From: JAJFUB01 sp964622325 | GTDB taxonomy: Bacteria > Armatimonadota > Zipacnadia > Zipacnadales > UBA11051 | Length of the DNA stretch: 64,000 nt | NCBI GenBank assembly: GCA_964622325.1 | Contig: CAZUOJ010000001.1 | Location: 1 to 64,000 of the forward strand | Reading direction: 5' to 3' | In this document: positions 26,965 to 36,594 of the stretch, piece after piece | Layout: the number at the start of each line of letters is the position of its first letter | How positions within the stretch are numbered: the stretch's first letter is position 1 | The notes under the pieces: generated by a model | Databases searched by the model: none | The model's input: the letters and a program-made list of their open reading frames with translations, nothing else | Told to the model about the DNA's origin: nothing | Program-made: the position numbers and the translations under genes

Positions 26965-29526
26965 TTAAGGCGCGGCAGATTTTGTGGCCAGGGGCAGACG
27001 CCTCATCGACTGAACATGCGTTTTCTGCTTGGCGAGCGGCTGGCCCTTTTGAGACAAAGACTTTTCTTGAGGCTTGGGCTTGTAAAAGGCCACATAGCCT
27101 CCTACTAATTCGCTTGTTCCGAGGACGCCGTTCAGATTAGACAGCAACATGAGCTTGCCATTTTGGCTCACAGCGATGCCAATGTGTTGTGTGCGGCGAG
27201 GGCCATATGTAAAGGGCCAAACGAGAATGTCGCCGGGACGCGCCAGGCCATCGGGCCGCGGCTTGTAGCCGCGCTCGGGCAGGCGTTTAAGCCATTCTGC
27301 TGCATCCCCAAGGCCCCAGCCCAACGCTTCGCGCAAAGTCCGTGCACAGCGATTCGGCTCATGCGACACGCGGCCCGTCGCCATCTTCTCCACAGCTTTG
27401 CAAATTTCGCCCTCCCGCGGATACGTGAGCATGAGATTGCCAAAAAGGCCCGTTTGCATTCCTTCTATGAAACTCTTACGCCATTCCTGAAGCTTCGCCA
27501 GCCGCTTTGCATTTTCATTATGAGAATTATTGATACAGGCTTTTGCTTCTGCGGGCTTCGTTTCGCCAAAATGGATTAAGCCAACAAATTCTTTCTTCTT
27601 TACGACGGGAATTGTGTCCTGAGCAGGGCCCAAATCAGGAGGCATAAGCGGCATTAGCTGATATATGTTCGCCTGCTGTGCTCCTCCTGCGGGCTTTGCC
27701 TCTAAAGCCGGCGTTATTTGTGGCGCTGGCTGCTCTTCAAGGGGGGCAGCTAGCGCCAGCCATTCTAAAGAAGCGTATGTATCCTGGGCAAAATAGCCTT
27801 CTTCCGCCATCACAATCATTTCCACACGAGCCAGGCCGTTTTGGGCGGGCTTAACATCATTAATCCATCCCGCAAGCTGTATGCCTGGATAATCGTCAAA
27901 TGTAATCGTCACGGGTGCTCCCCGGAGAAATTGATCCACATATTTCGCGGCAACATCGGCATACAAAGGAGCGAAATCACGATTGGCGATTTCCAATAAA
28001 GGCTGGCCAGGCTGCACTTGCGCCCCAGGCGGAGCCAGTTGTCGGACAACAAGGCCATCTGTAGGGGCAGCCTGTTCAATCCAGCGCGGCGCCGCCAACC
28101 GTTTCACTTCAATAGGCACAGTCGGAATCTCAGGAATGCCATTGATAGCTGAAGAAGCTGAATCTGTACGAGCTGCCGAAGGGCGGGGCAAATTCCGCAA
28201 ATGCGGCTGCGCAGGAATTGTAGGCGCGGGAAAAACAGATCTTGTCCTGTCCTCCCCGCCATTTGCTGATGCGGCAGCGCGGATAGGCCGGGCTGCGTTA
28301 GGAACAACAGCAGAAGATGTCTGTGTATTATTTTCGCTTTCATTTTTCCCGTTCGGGCGCTGCAGGGGCGTTGGCCGGGAGGGAATTGCTTCTGACAATG
28401 CCGCTGCCTCTTGGCGCCTGGCGACTTGTTGTTCAATTTCCGCTTGCAAAAGTGCCAAGCGCTGGAGCGCTTTTTCGCGTGTTTCTGTTAATTCGCTTCT
28501 CTTGCGCTCCAAGCTGTGAATTTCGCTTTCCAATTCCTGAGCCTTTTTTTGCGCTGCTTCCAGCATCTTACGCGCTAATACGCCTTGCTCAAACAGATGC
28601 TGGCGCGTTTCTGCATCCTCTCGGGCTGCTGCCCATTCCTGCTGTGCCAGCGAGATTTGTGATTCCAGCTGCGCCACAGCGTCATTAAGCTCCCGAATGC
28701 GATCGCGCACAGCGCTCAGCTCAGCTGTCGTATGTTTAATGTCGTCCACATTTAATGTTTGGGCTTTTTCCAAAGCAGGCGCTGGCGAGGGGCGCGTCGC
28801 CTCTTGAACAGCAGGAGCAAGCCCCATCCGAGGCGCCAGTCCGCTATGGATTTGGGGTCTGGACAAAGTGGGTCGGCCTGAAGCTGCCTCCTGTGCTACA
28901 GAATTTGCCGAGGGCTTTTTAGGGGGCAACAAGCCGTCCATTAATCGTTGTATCACAGTGGGCTGCGGAAAATTCGCTGGCGGCACGGGCGGCAAGCCTG
29001 TTTGGGGAGCGGGCGCAATGACAAAGGGGCTTGTGGCAAAACGCGCCATAATGCTTTCGCCAATGCGTAAATCATTCAAAATGCTCAAATCGTATATCCG
29101 AATAAGCGGCTGTCCGAGATGTGTCAGGCCATCAGGCTCATACAGATATTCCACGATTCCCGCTGTTTGCGCACGGACGATGTATAAAGCGCTATGTCGT
29201 AAAACGCTCTGGGGATCTATAAAGCCCTCGCCAATCTGGATATGCCCCTCAGGGAGTTGGCGCAAACACAAAGGCGCGGGCAAAGGCACAAGCGCTGAGG
29301 GCGAACGGAGAGGCTCAGAGGCGGCAGGCTTCGGCCTTGGCGCTGGCTGAGGATTGCCCCAAGCCTGCGGCAATGGCTCTAACAAGGGATTCATAGGAGC
29401 AGGAACAGAATCCGGCCGCGGCGTGGCAGCAAGCGCCAATTCCGTCAAGCCAACGAAAAAAACAATATTAACTATGATAGCAGCCAGGAAAGCTGCCTGA
29501 TTTTTTCTTTGCTGTATCATGGACAT
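26965..29526 (-). CDS. Membrane-fusion-protein-like (HlyD-type) adaptor with C-terminal NlpC/P60- or CHAP-like domain
   Basis: 853 residues. One membrane segment near residue 15-32 is followed by a proline-rich linker. Then comes a biotinyl-lipoyl-type half (QTAGIVEYLYEPDGLTHLGQ), a long coiled coil at about 265-382, the second half of the barrel (DGLVVRQLAPPGAQVQPG) and TFDDYPGIQLAG. This is the layout of a periplasmic adaptor. From about residue 690 there is a papain-like domain: Cys near 727 in EPNRCARTLREALG, ARPGDILVWPF and His near 779 in QHIGIAVS, matching NlpC/P60 or CHAP amidases. Such a fusion is unusual. No transporter gene is adjacent. Known domains are seen, but the joint role is unknown. 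Confidence 0.72.
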   Translation of the reverse strand: MSMIQQRKNQAAFLAAIIVNIVFFVGLTELALAATPRPDSVPAPMNPLLEPLPQAWGNPQPAPRPKPAASEPLRSPSALVPLPAPLCLRQLPEGHIQIGEGFIDPQSVLRHSALYIVRAQTAGIVEYLYEPDGLTHLGQPLIRIYDLSILNDLRIGESIMARFATSPFVIAPAPQTGLPPVPPANFPQPTVIQRLMDGLLPPKKPSANSVAQEAASGRPTLSRPQIHSGLAPRMGLAPAVQEATRPSPAPALEKAQTLNVDDIKHTTAELSAVRDRIRELNDAVAQLESQISLAQQEWAAAREDAETRQHLFEQGVLARKMLEAAQKKAQELESEIHSLERKRSELTETREKALQRLALLQAEIEQQVARRQEAAALSEAIPSRPTPLQRPNGKNESENNTQTSSAVVPNAARPIRAAASANGGEDRTRSVFPAPTIPAQPHLRNLPRPSAARTDSASSAINGIPEIPTVPIEVKRLAAPRWIEQAAPTDGLVVRQLAPPGAQVQPGQPLLEIANRDFAPLYADVAAKYVDQFLRGAPVTITFDDYPGIQLAGWINDVKPAQNGLARVEMIVMAEEGYFAQDTYASLEWLALAAPLEEQPAPQITPALEAKPAGGAQQANIYQLMPLMPPDLGPAQDTIPVVKKKEFVGLIHFGETKPAEAKACINNSHNENAKRLAKLQEWRKSFIEGMQTGLFGNLMLTYPREGEICKAVEKMATGRVSHEPNRCARTLREALGWGLGDAAEWLKRLPERGYKPRPDGLARPGDILVWPFTYGPRRTQHIGIAVSQNGKLMLLSNLNGVLGTSELVGGYVAFYKPKPQEKSLSQKGQPLAKQKTHVQSMRRLPLATKSAAP

Positions 29527-30090
29527 CTTTTAAAAATGAATATTTTGCGGAATAAATTGTCTTTAGATTGTCTCGCCAATGAATCGCAAATTTTCTATCT
29601 TTGTTTAAAAAAGTTAAATGTGAATGCTAAAGTTCTCATCTGATTTTATTGCTATTAGTTTTATTCTGACATCATCTTGTGGGATATGTCAACACTTTTT
29701 TGCAAAGACAGACAAAATAGGATATTCAAGCGATAGATTTTAAAAATGCGTTTTGTGCATCTTAACAAGAATTTTAAACAAACTACATAATTTGCAAAGC
29801 TCTGGATGAGAACATATTCAGATTTTATTTTTAGCCAAACATGGATATGCTCATAATCAGCTTTAAAATCGAGAAACACAGGCTAAGAGTTTCCGCATTG
29901 CCAATCCAGTTAGCGATCTAAGCTGTCTGCAGAGCTTTTTGTTGTTGAAAACAAAGAATGCTGAAAAATCCAGAAGGAACTCCTATATGCTTAAAGAAAT
30001 GAAAAACAATGAAATAACGGCAAATCTAAAACGGCTCATTTTGAAATAAAATATATTCCTCAACATCCCTTGAGCAAGGAGAGAAAGTTA
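29527..30090. other. AT-rich intergenic region between divergent genes
   Basis: 564 bp, markedly AT-rich, with no supported gene. A 72-residue reading frame at 29661-29879 has no RBS or recognisable motif. The region carries a minus-strand promoter at 29663-29692 and the start region of the plus-strand beta-propeller gene. GTTCTCATC (29633-29641) and GATGAGAAC (about 29806-29814) are complementary but far apart. No GGT or ACC was noticed. Confidence 0.5.
29663..29692 (-). promoter_or_regulatory. Sigma-70-like promoter of the adaptor/peptidase gene
   Basis: A perfect TTGACA -35 (29687-29692, minus strand), an 18-bp spacer and a CAGAAT -10 (29663-29668). It is about 130 bp upstream of the start codon, so a long leader is predicted. 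The -10 matches consensus at four of six positions. Confidence 0.5.
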
Positions 30091-31965
30091 ATGAGGAGTT
30101 TGATCCTGATGCTGATATTGATAGCGATGGCTTCCGGGCTGGCCGCTCAGCCGGGCTTTAAGGATCATGGCATTGCTGCGCCTGCCACAGAAAGCCGCGG
30201 AATGGCGCTTGTACAAGATGCCGCGGGCCACAATTTGGCCATCATCTTAACATATGATTTGAGCCCGCGGGGCTATCTGCTTGTAGTGGATCTGGCTCAG
30301 GGGAAAACAGAGCAAATATATTATCCCGAGGGCGTTCCCAATTCTCCGCCATTTGCCTCGTTAATGAGCAGGAATGGCCGCTTTTACACAGGCGCCGGGC
30401 CCACATTGCTGGAATTTGATCCCTTCACGCGTCAATTTCTTTTTCACGGCGTTCCCAATCCCCAAGCAAGCTGTTTTGTAGGCGAGGCTTTTGCGGATGG
30501 CCCGGATCCTTTCATCTATCTCGGCACATATCCTGATTGTCGCGTGTATTCCTTTAATACGCAGACGAAAGAAATGCAGGAAATCGGACAGCTCGATCCC
30601 CAGGAAAAATATCTCAATTATTTGGCTGTGGACAGCGCTGGCTGGATTTATGGGGGAATTGGCACAGCACGCTGGAACATCGTTGCCATACATCCGCAAA
30701 CAAAAGAGCGTCGCCAGCTCCTGGACGAAGCCGAACGCAAAACAGGCACGGCATATGTGTATAGCGGCGTAGACGGCAAAGCTTATGGCCGGGCGGGAGA
30801 TATTTGTTTCCGCTTATTTGAGGGCAAAGCCGAAAGAATAAAGCCAGAAGAGATGGCGGCGCGCGTGCCCGGGCCTTTTGGCTGGGGCGTGGCTTCAGGC
30901 GTGTTGCCAGACAAGCGCGTTGTGAGGCTTAATTGGCCCGAAAAATATATGACAATCAGCCAGCCGGACACACAGGAGACAAAGAAGATCGCGTTATCGT
31001 TCGAGTCAGGCGGAGCAATGTTGACATCGTTAATCGCAGGGCCTGATAGCAAAATTTACGGCTCCTCGGCCCATCCAATGCATTTCTTTGTTTATGATCC
31101 GCAAGCAGACAAGCTTACAGATTTGGGGCCTGTTCGGCGTGTGGGCGGAGGCAATTTCTGCGCGATGGCTGTACAGGGGCCCTACATTGCTGCCGCTTCG
31201 TATTCGCTAGGCATCTTCCATCTTTTTGACACAAGAAAGCCCTTCAATGGAGGCTTTGGCGAGGATCCTAATCCGCGGGAATTAGCCGAATGGCCCCAAG
31301 ATATATGTCGGCCACGCGCTTGTCTGGCTCATCCCAATGGGGAGGAGATTATGATGGCGGGCTATGCCGGCTATGGCCTGTGTGGCGGGGGATTGGGCAT
31401 TTACAATCTGCGCACACAGCAAGCCACATTGCTTACGCATGAACAGCTTATCCCGAATCAAAGCACAATTGCTTTGGCCGCGTTGCCCGATGGCCGCATT
31501 GTCGGCAGCACGAGCATTGAAGCGCCGGGCGGCGGGCATCCTCTGGCTAAAGAAGCTGTCGTGTATATTCTGGATTGGGCGACAAAGAAAGTCGTATTCC
31601 AGCAGGCGCCCTATCCGGGCGAAGCGAATTTGCCCAGCCTCATTGTGGGTCCCGATGGGCTTGTATACGGTATCAGTGGCCGCTCGAAGCTGTATGTGCT
31701 CAATCCCGCCCGGCCAGAAATTGTACGGACAGATGTCGATTTGAGTGCGTATGGCAGCATTGTGCGGCCGGGCATGATTTTGGGGCCCGATAAGAACATT
31801 TATGCGGCATTTTCACGCGCTATTGTTCGGATCCAGCCGGGAGCCTGTACGCACGAAAAAATAGCGGAGGCGCCAATGGGAATTTCGGCGGGGCCTGTAT
31901 TCTTTAATGGCCGCCTGTATTTTGCTTCCGGCGCACGGCTGTGGAGCTATGCGTTGCCGTTGTAA
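30091..31965 (+). CDS. Secreted beta-propeller protein
   Basis: 624 residues with a signal peptide (LILMLILIAMASGLAA). The body is made of repeated strands such as GYLLVVDLAQGKTEQI, ADGPDPFIYLGTYPDCRVY and LNYLAVDSAGWIYGGIG, about seven blades of the YVTN/WD40-like or PQQ-like type. No catalytic motif was recognised. In the glycan region it might bind or cleave polysaccharide, as some propellers are lyases, but this is inference. ATG 30091 is chosen over a TTG at 30070 because AAGGAGAG lies between them. Confidence 0.75.
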   Translation: MRSLILMLILIAMASGLAAQPGFKDHGIAAPATESRGMALVQDAAGHNLAIILTYDLSPRGYLLVVDLAQGKTEQIYYPEGVPNSPPFASLMSRNGRFYTGAGPTLLEFDPFTRQFLFHGVPNPQASCFVGEAFADGPDPFIYLGTYPDCRVYSFNTQTKEMQEIGQLDPQEKYLNYLAVDSAGWIYGGIGTARWNIVAIHPQTKERRQLLDEAERKTGTAYVYSGVDGKAYGRAGDICFRLFEGKAERIKPEEMAARVPGPFGWGVASGVLPDKRVVRLNWPEKYMTISQPDTQETKKIALSFESGGAMLTSLIAGPDSKIYGSSAHPMHFFVYDPQADKLTDLGPVRRVGGGNFCAMAVQGPYIAAASYSLGIFHLFDTRKPFNGGFGEDPNPRELAEWPQDICRPRACLAHPNGEEIMMAGYAGYGLCGGGLGIYNLRTQQATLLTHEQLIPNQSTIALAALPDGRIVGSTSIEAPGGGHPLAKEAVVYILDWATKKVVFQQAPYPGEANLPSLIVGPDGLVYGISGRSKLYVLNPARPEIVRTDVDLSAYGSIVRPGMILGPDKNIYAAFSRAIVRIQPGACTHEKIAEAPMGISAGPVFFNGRLYFASGARLWSYALPL

Positions 31966-32067
31966 AATGCCTCTCTCTTCCACAAGGATGAGGGAATATA
32001 AGCTTGGCGCACATTGAGAGATTAAAAGATTAGCATCTGCATTCTAAAATTTGCTGCGAGGCGAAAG

Positions 32068-32355
32068 ATGGAAAAGCTCAAAAAGCGCGCCTATGGCCTG
32101 TTTTCTTTGGCTTTCTGGTTATTTTGTGGAATTATCTTTGCCCAGGAAGGGACGACAGATCTCGTCACGCCGGAGGAACGGCGCCGGGCAGCGATGATGA
32201 TTCTTTTGCTGATGATTTTGGGCCTGGCAATGACAATTTTGTTTTTGTGGATTTTGCGGCGTCGGGGGATTGTGGAGGCGCCGCCAGCTGAAGATCCTCT
32301 GGCAAAAATAAAGGAAGAAATCGCTCGTCAGGCCGAGGACAGAGATAAAGAATGA
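32068..32355 (+). CDS. Small membrane protein, unknown
   Basis: 95 residues. An N-terminal hydrophobic segment looks like a signal or first membrane span (GLFSLAFWLFCGIIFAQ). A second clear span MILLLMILGLAMTILFLWIL is followed by RRR and an acidic/basic amphipathic tail (EDPLAKIKEEIARQAEDRDKE). The topology suggests a periplasmic loop and a cytoplasmic tail. No family recognised. A GAGGCGAAAG site precedes ATG, and the composition is native. Confidence 0.6.
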   Translation: MEKLKKRAYGLFSLAFWLFCGIIFAQEGTTDLVTPEERRRAAMMILLLMILGLAMTILFLWILRRRGIVEAPPAEDPLAKIKEEIARQAEDRDKE

Positions 32356-32476
32356 TTTCTTTAAAGTATAAAATAAAAATAGGGCCCTGGGAGGGCACAG
32401 AAAACGAAGATGGCGATTTTCACAGGCTTATTGATAAGAGAGCGCGCCATTTACATGCAAAAAAGGAGTAAGAATA

Positions 32477-33583
32477 ATGTTGAAAATTGGCATTGCTGGG
32501 CTTCGGCGGGGCGCGGGCGTGGCACAAGTTTTTTTCCATCACAAGGAATGTCAAATCGTGGCGGGTTGTGATGTAAACGCAGAGCGGGCCAAACAGTGGG
32601 CAGAAGCCAATAATGTGCCCTATTGGTTTGATGATTACAGTAAGTTCTGTCAGGCTGATTTTGACGCTGTGTTTGTGGCCACGCCGGCGCCTGTACATGT
32701 AGCGTGTGTGAAGGAAGCTTTGCGCCACGGCAAGCATGTGCTTTCTGAAGTGCCCGCCTGTTATACATTGTCTGAAGCTTATGAGCTGGTGGAAGCTGTG
32801 GAGGCAGCGCCACATTTGAAGTATATGTTCGCGGAGAATATGTGTTATTTTGCGTGGGTGCAGGCCTATCGCGAGTTCATTCATCAGGGCCATTTAGGAG
32901 AGATTGTGTATGCAGAAGGGGAATACATCCATGATCTCGGGAGCTTGCTGTTTGATGAGCAGGGCCGCCCCACATGGCGCACAAAGCTGCCCCCGATTCA
33001 ATATCCCACGCATGATCTGGGGCCAATTTTGCAAATTATGCAGGATCGTGTTGTTTTGGCTGTCGGGATGCACACAGGCTGCCACAAACGGCCGGAGCTG
33101 GGCACAATTGATATGGAAGTAGGGCTATTTAAGACGGCCAAAGGAAAAGTCATTAAGCAGCTATGTGGCTTTTCTGTCGCCAAGGAGCCGGCTCATCATT
33201 GGTTTTGTCTTTACGGGACAAAGGGACAAATCGAAAGCCCCCGCACGCCCGAGGGCAAGCATTTGTTGTGGCTGGAGGATGTCCCGGCGCTGACGCGTTC
33301 GATAGAATTGCCTCTGGGGATTAATCATCGCGGCGCGCCGCCTGAAGCCACATTAGGCGGACATGGCACAAGCGAATATTATATGGTGGATGATTTCGTC
33401 CGCTGCATTCTGGAGGATACAAAGCCGCCCATTGATGTTTATGAAGCGCTGGATCAGACATTGCCTGGCATTTGTGCCCATATTTCGGCGGAGAATGGCA
33501 GCCAGCCCGTGGAAGTGCCGGATTTGCGCCCCGCCGCCCGCCAAAACAGCCAAACACTGCCTACACAAATAATACAGCCTTAA
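32477..33583 (+). CDS. Gfo/Idh/MocA-family oxidoreductase
   Basis: 368 residues. N-terminal Rossmann domain (KIGIAGLRRGAGVAQVF, VFVATPAPVHV), then the C-terminal beta-sheet domain (YEGEYIHDLG-like YAEGEYIHDL and THDLGPIL). Family members use NAD(P) on sugars or inositols, and the usual catalytic lysine lies in EKP. Here that motif is SEVPA near residue 88-92, so the lysine is replaced by valine. The H-D in HDLG, often a substrate-binding His, is retained. It follows AAAAAGGAG. It converges on the heparinase-like gene, suggesting a role in uronate or hexose use. Confidence 0.82.
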   Translation: MLKIGIAGLRRGAGVAQVFFHHKECQIVAGCDVNAERAKQWAEANNVPYWFDDYSKFCQADFDAVFVATPAPVHVACVKEALRHGKHVLSEVPACYTLSEAYELVEAVEAAPHLKYMFAENMCYFAWVQAYREFIHQGHLGEIVYAEGEYIHDLGSLLFDEQGRPTWRTKLPPIQYPTHDLGPILQIMQDRVVLAVGMHTGCHKRPELGTIDMEVGLFKTAKGKVIKQLCGFSVAKEPAHHWFCLYGTKGQIESPRTPEGKHLLWLEDVPALTRSIELPLGINHRGAPPEATLGGHGTSEYYMVDDFVRCILEDTKPPIDVYEALDQTLPGICAHISAENGSQPVEVPDLRPAARQNSQTLPTQIIQP

Positions 33584-33699
33584 GCGTAGAGCTAATTACG
33601 CAAATCAAGCATTTGTTAAGCGTCCTGTTTGAATAAGAAGACAAGATAATTGCTTATTGAGCCGCTTATAAAAATTATCTTCAGAAGGGCAACAGCGCT

Positions 33700-35880
33700 T
33701 CAAGGCAGACTCGCCAGGCCTGCTTGCGGCAGCACGGATTGTGTTAAATCGGCTTCTTTCAGGATTTTGCCGCCCTGCATTATCTTAATATGTCCGCCGA
33801 CAGCCCCCTGCGTCGGCAAGCGTAGCGTTACATATTTGTCATGGGCCTGAAACTCCAATAAGATGATATCGCTTTCCCTCTGCAGGCGCACCGGCGTCAT
33901 CGTGTCCATGCTTTGATCGCCCACCTGCAACAGATGCAAAAAGATATCCAGCTGTCGCGGCGCGCCCGGCTTCACTTCCAGCCGCCAGCGCCCCATTAAT
34001 TCCGGCACTTCTTTGTATTGCAATTTGCGTATTCCCGTATATTCCTGTTTGACAATATTTTCCGAGGGGCCTGCATTAATGTCATAATTCACGCCTTCCA
34101 CCAGAAATTCTTTGCCGGGGCCGCCGACTTTTTCAATGACAGCATCTTCCGGCAAAAGCGTGCGACAAAAAATGCGGCCCCTGTCCTGATCGGCGCGGGC
34201 AACACGCCCTTCCAGCAAAGGCTCATTGGCAAAATGGATCAGCCATGTTTTGGCATATTCCGGCTTTGTGGACACAACGCGGTCACACACAACGAAATGA
34301 TCCGGCATCACAAACAAAAATTGGCGGATCATTTGCTGGCATTTTTCCGCATTGTATACAGGCGCCAAATCAATAGCAGCATAGCTATACAATGGATTTG
34401 TCTCAAACGCAATGACTTTTGAACCGATTTGCTTGTCCTGGCCGCCGGCCTGGGCATACACGGGGCCATTCCAATACGGCGAGGGCTTTTCGCCGGGCAT
34501 TTTTATCAGAATACAGTTATGAGCGATTGTCTGAGCATAATAATTTTGCAGATTGTCCGTATTGCCTTCACGCGTGCCTGTGTCCAGCGCCAGAAAGCCC
34601 TGTTTGTAAATTGTGAAATGGCCTGAATCGTAATGTTTGTGCTGGGGGGAGGCGCCTTCGGCAGAAAGCATGCAATATGTATCCATCGGCCCATCGCCAG
34701 AACGCATGAAGAGCTGTCCCATTTGAGGGAAAAAGCGCGCCGGCGGCAGACGGCCTGGATCTAGAGGCGGGGGCGCTTTATCTAGCTCTGTGAGCAAAAA
34801 AGGATAAAAGCCCCATCTGGCCACGTTAAAATGGACGGGAAAAAGCTCACGCACATGAGCCGCCAGCGCGGCTTCTTGAGGCCGTAATTGGCCATAAAAG
34901 TGCATAATATGGGACAAATGGCTATACATATCCCAGCGCGGCAATTTGTTGTCCGTATGGGGCGCGTCGCCAAAGCCGTATTCCAAAAGGCCGGGCAAAC
35001 AATTCCAGAGTACATAATTGGCAAAGCTCGCCACATAGGCCAATTCGGCGCGGCAATCCCATCCCAGAGCCGATTTCATACAATGCAAATAATTCCATTC
35101 GGCCACAGGATATTCGCCGAACGCGTAGCCTAATGTAGGCGAAGCTGCGCCGCCGTCATCATCTGCCATCTTCCGCCGATGGGCAATAACTTTTTGATAT
35201 GTGTCATAGCCCTGCTCCAGCAAACGCAATGCCACCGCATCATCCACGCCCGAACGATACAACGCCAGGCCTGTAAAAAGCGCCAGATTCTCATCGCCAT
35301 AATAGCCAGACATAAAGCCGCCGCGATTTTGCCGTTGTTTCGCCTGGCCGAAAACAGCTTCTTCCACATGCGCCAGGAAGCTCCGCGCTAATTCAATACG
35401 CTCGCTTTCTGGCAGCTCATTCCAGAGCCAATCCAGGGCACACAGCCAGCCAATGCGGCTATGCGCATACCAGCTTACAGATTTTCCCTGCGCAAAGCAC
35501 GCCTGATAATAATCCAGGCTGGCCCACAGCATTTGCCGGATGCGCTCCAAACGTTGTGGATCCGGCTGAACAAGCTGGACAAAGGCCGCCGCCATCAGCC
35601 GATCCCCCCAATCGTACGCCTCCACGACACTGTCAGGACGCTTTGGCGGCCGTTGAATAGCGGACCATTCGCCTATCGGGACGGGATTTTCCCCGAATTT
35701 GCGCAAATTTTCCAGATGTTCTCGCAAGGGCCCCGCTGCACGTGCTTTGATAAGCGGCCACATATCGGCATTAAAAAAGAGGCGGGGATGATCCGCGCGA
35801 ATGCGATTCCAGTCGGGCGCTTGTCCCTGGGCCATGGCACAGATTAACAAAGCTATCCCAACAGGCCATATCACAAGCAT
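33700..35880 (-). CDS. Secreted heparinase II/III-like polysaccharide lyase
   Basis: 726 residues from ATG 35880, preceded by AGGAG. The signal peptide is MLVIWPVGIALLICAMA. An (alpha/alpha) toroid domain (about 30-390, with YSHLSHIMHFYG) is followed by a beta-sheet domain with ASPQHKHYDSGHFTIYKQG and LDTGTREG. This is the heparinase II/III signature (H-x-H-x-D...F). Tyr and His in this region are probable lyase residues. Substrate may be alginate, heparin-like or another uronate polysaccharide, and is unresolved. A longer frame from 36033 is rejected because it lacks a signal peptide and RBS. Confidence 0.8.
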   Translation of the reverse strand: MLVIWPVGIALLICAMAQGQAPDWNRIRADHPRLFFNADMWPLIKARAAGPLREHLENLRKFGENPVPIGEWSAIQRPPKRPDSVVEAYDWGDRLMAAAFVQLVQPDPQRLERIRQMLWASLDYYQACFAQGKSVSWYAHSRIGWLCALDWLWNELPESERIELARSFLAHVEEAVFGQAKQRQNRGGFMSGYYGDENLALFTGLALYRSGVDDAVALRLLEQGYDTYQKVIAHRRKMADDDGGAASPTLGYAFGEYPVAEWNYLHCMKSALGWDCRAELAYVASFANYVLWNCLPGLLEYGFGDAPHTDNKLPRWDMYSHLSHIMHFYGQLRPQEAALAAHVRELFPVHFNVARWGFYPFLLTELDKAPPPLDPGRLPPARFFPQMGQLFMRSGDGPMDTYCMLSAEGASPQHKHYDSGHFTIYKQGFLALDTGTREGNTDNLQNYYAQTIAHNCILIKMPGEKPSPYWNGPVYAQAGGQDKQIGSKVIAFETNPLYSYAAIDLAPVYNAEKCQQMIRQFLFVMPDHFVVCDRVVSTKPEYAKTWLIHFANEPLLEGRVARADQDRGRIFCRTLLPEDAVIEKVGGPGKEFLVEGVNYDINAGPSENIVKQEYTGIRKLQYKEVPELMGRWRLEVKPGAPRQLDIFLHLLQVGDQSMDTMTPVRLQRESDIILLEFQAHDKYVTLRLPTQGAVGGHIKIMQGGKILKEADLTQSVLPQAGLASLP

Positions 35881-35982
35881 TTTGTTTGCTCCTGAAAATA
35901 TGAAGAATTTTTTCAAAGCACAGGCTGCGAGTTTGTGGCGCGTTTCCGCGCGAATATTGGAGAATAATTCCCCTGCAAAAGC

Positions 35983-36013
35983 ACAAAGCCTTCTCTCTAT
36001 GAGAAGGCTTTGT
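35983..36013 (-). terminator. Hairpin terminator after the GyrA-CTD-like gene
   Basis: ACAAAGCCTTCTC and GAGAAGGCTTTGT form a perfect 13-bp stem (35983-36013). On the minus strand a GCTTTTGC tract follows. It lies 33 bp beyond the gene ending at 36046. Confidence 0.7.
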
Positions 36014-36045
36014 CGCCACTGCAAAAATAACAATCTGATGCCGCG

Positions 36046-36348
36046 TTAGACGAGCACAGCCACGACTTCGTCGTCTTCATCCACATTCATCACTCGCACG
36101 CCTCCCGCTGTGCGGCTGCGTTGCGAAATGTCATCTACATTTGTCATCAGCGCCATGCCTTTTGCGGTCATTATGAGCACGCGCTGGCCTGTGCCTGTCT
36201 GCACATGCTCCATCGCCGCCACGGCATCTCCCTCGCCGACTTTGAAGCCCAAGACGCCCTTGCCCCCCTTGCCCTTTGTGGGGAATTCATCGGCCAAGAC
36301 AACTTTGCCCTGTCCTTTCTTTGTAACAATCAAGACAGCTTCCGCCAT
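36046..36348 (-). CDS. Free-standing GyrA C-terminal-domain-like protein
   Basis: 100 residues. The sequence VLIVTKKGQGKVVLADEF, then FPTKGKGGKGVLGFKV, and a second repeat VLIMTAKGMALMTNVDDISQ, RTAGGVRVMNV, reproduce two blades of the DNA gyrase A C-terminal pinwheel. In GyrA the GyrA-box QRRGGKG wraps DNA. Here KGKGGKG occupies that place and keeps its basic character. Whole GyrA is about 800-900 residues, so this is a fragment-sized gene. A good ribosome binding site (AAAGGGG) and in-frame start suggest it is expressed and not just a pseudogene relic, but the latter cannot be excluded. Role unknown, possibly DNA topology or nucleoid binding. Confidence 0.72.
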   Translation of the reverse strand: MAEAVLIVTKKGQGKVVLADEFPTKGKGGKGVLGFKVGEGDAVAAMEHVQTGTGQRVLIMTAKGMALMTNVDDISQRSRTAGGVRVMNVDEDDEVVAVLV

Positions 36349-36594
36349 GTGCGTACCCCTTTCTTAATTTGTGATTTTTTCACGCTGCTCAATGGCATTG
36401 TAGCTAATTGCCTGTTGTTATGCAACTAAAAAATTCGTTTTTGGGGCTTTATTTGCTCTCAGAAGCCTTTTTTTGTTTTTGTCGCCTTGAAATCCCTTGC
36501 ATTTTGCTTTTTATAAACAAGAGGCTTCTGCGTATCACTAAAGAATAGAAAACACAATTCTCCTTTTATGATTTAAATCCAGGAGGCAAAAACG

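Noticed and set aside
29661..29879. A 72-residue minus-strand frame in an AT-rich region
   Set aside because: No ribosome binding site or motif, and it overlaps the predicted promoter of the adaptor/peptidase gene.
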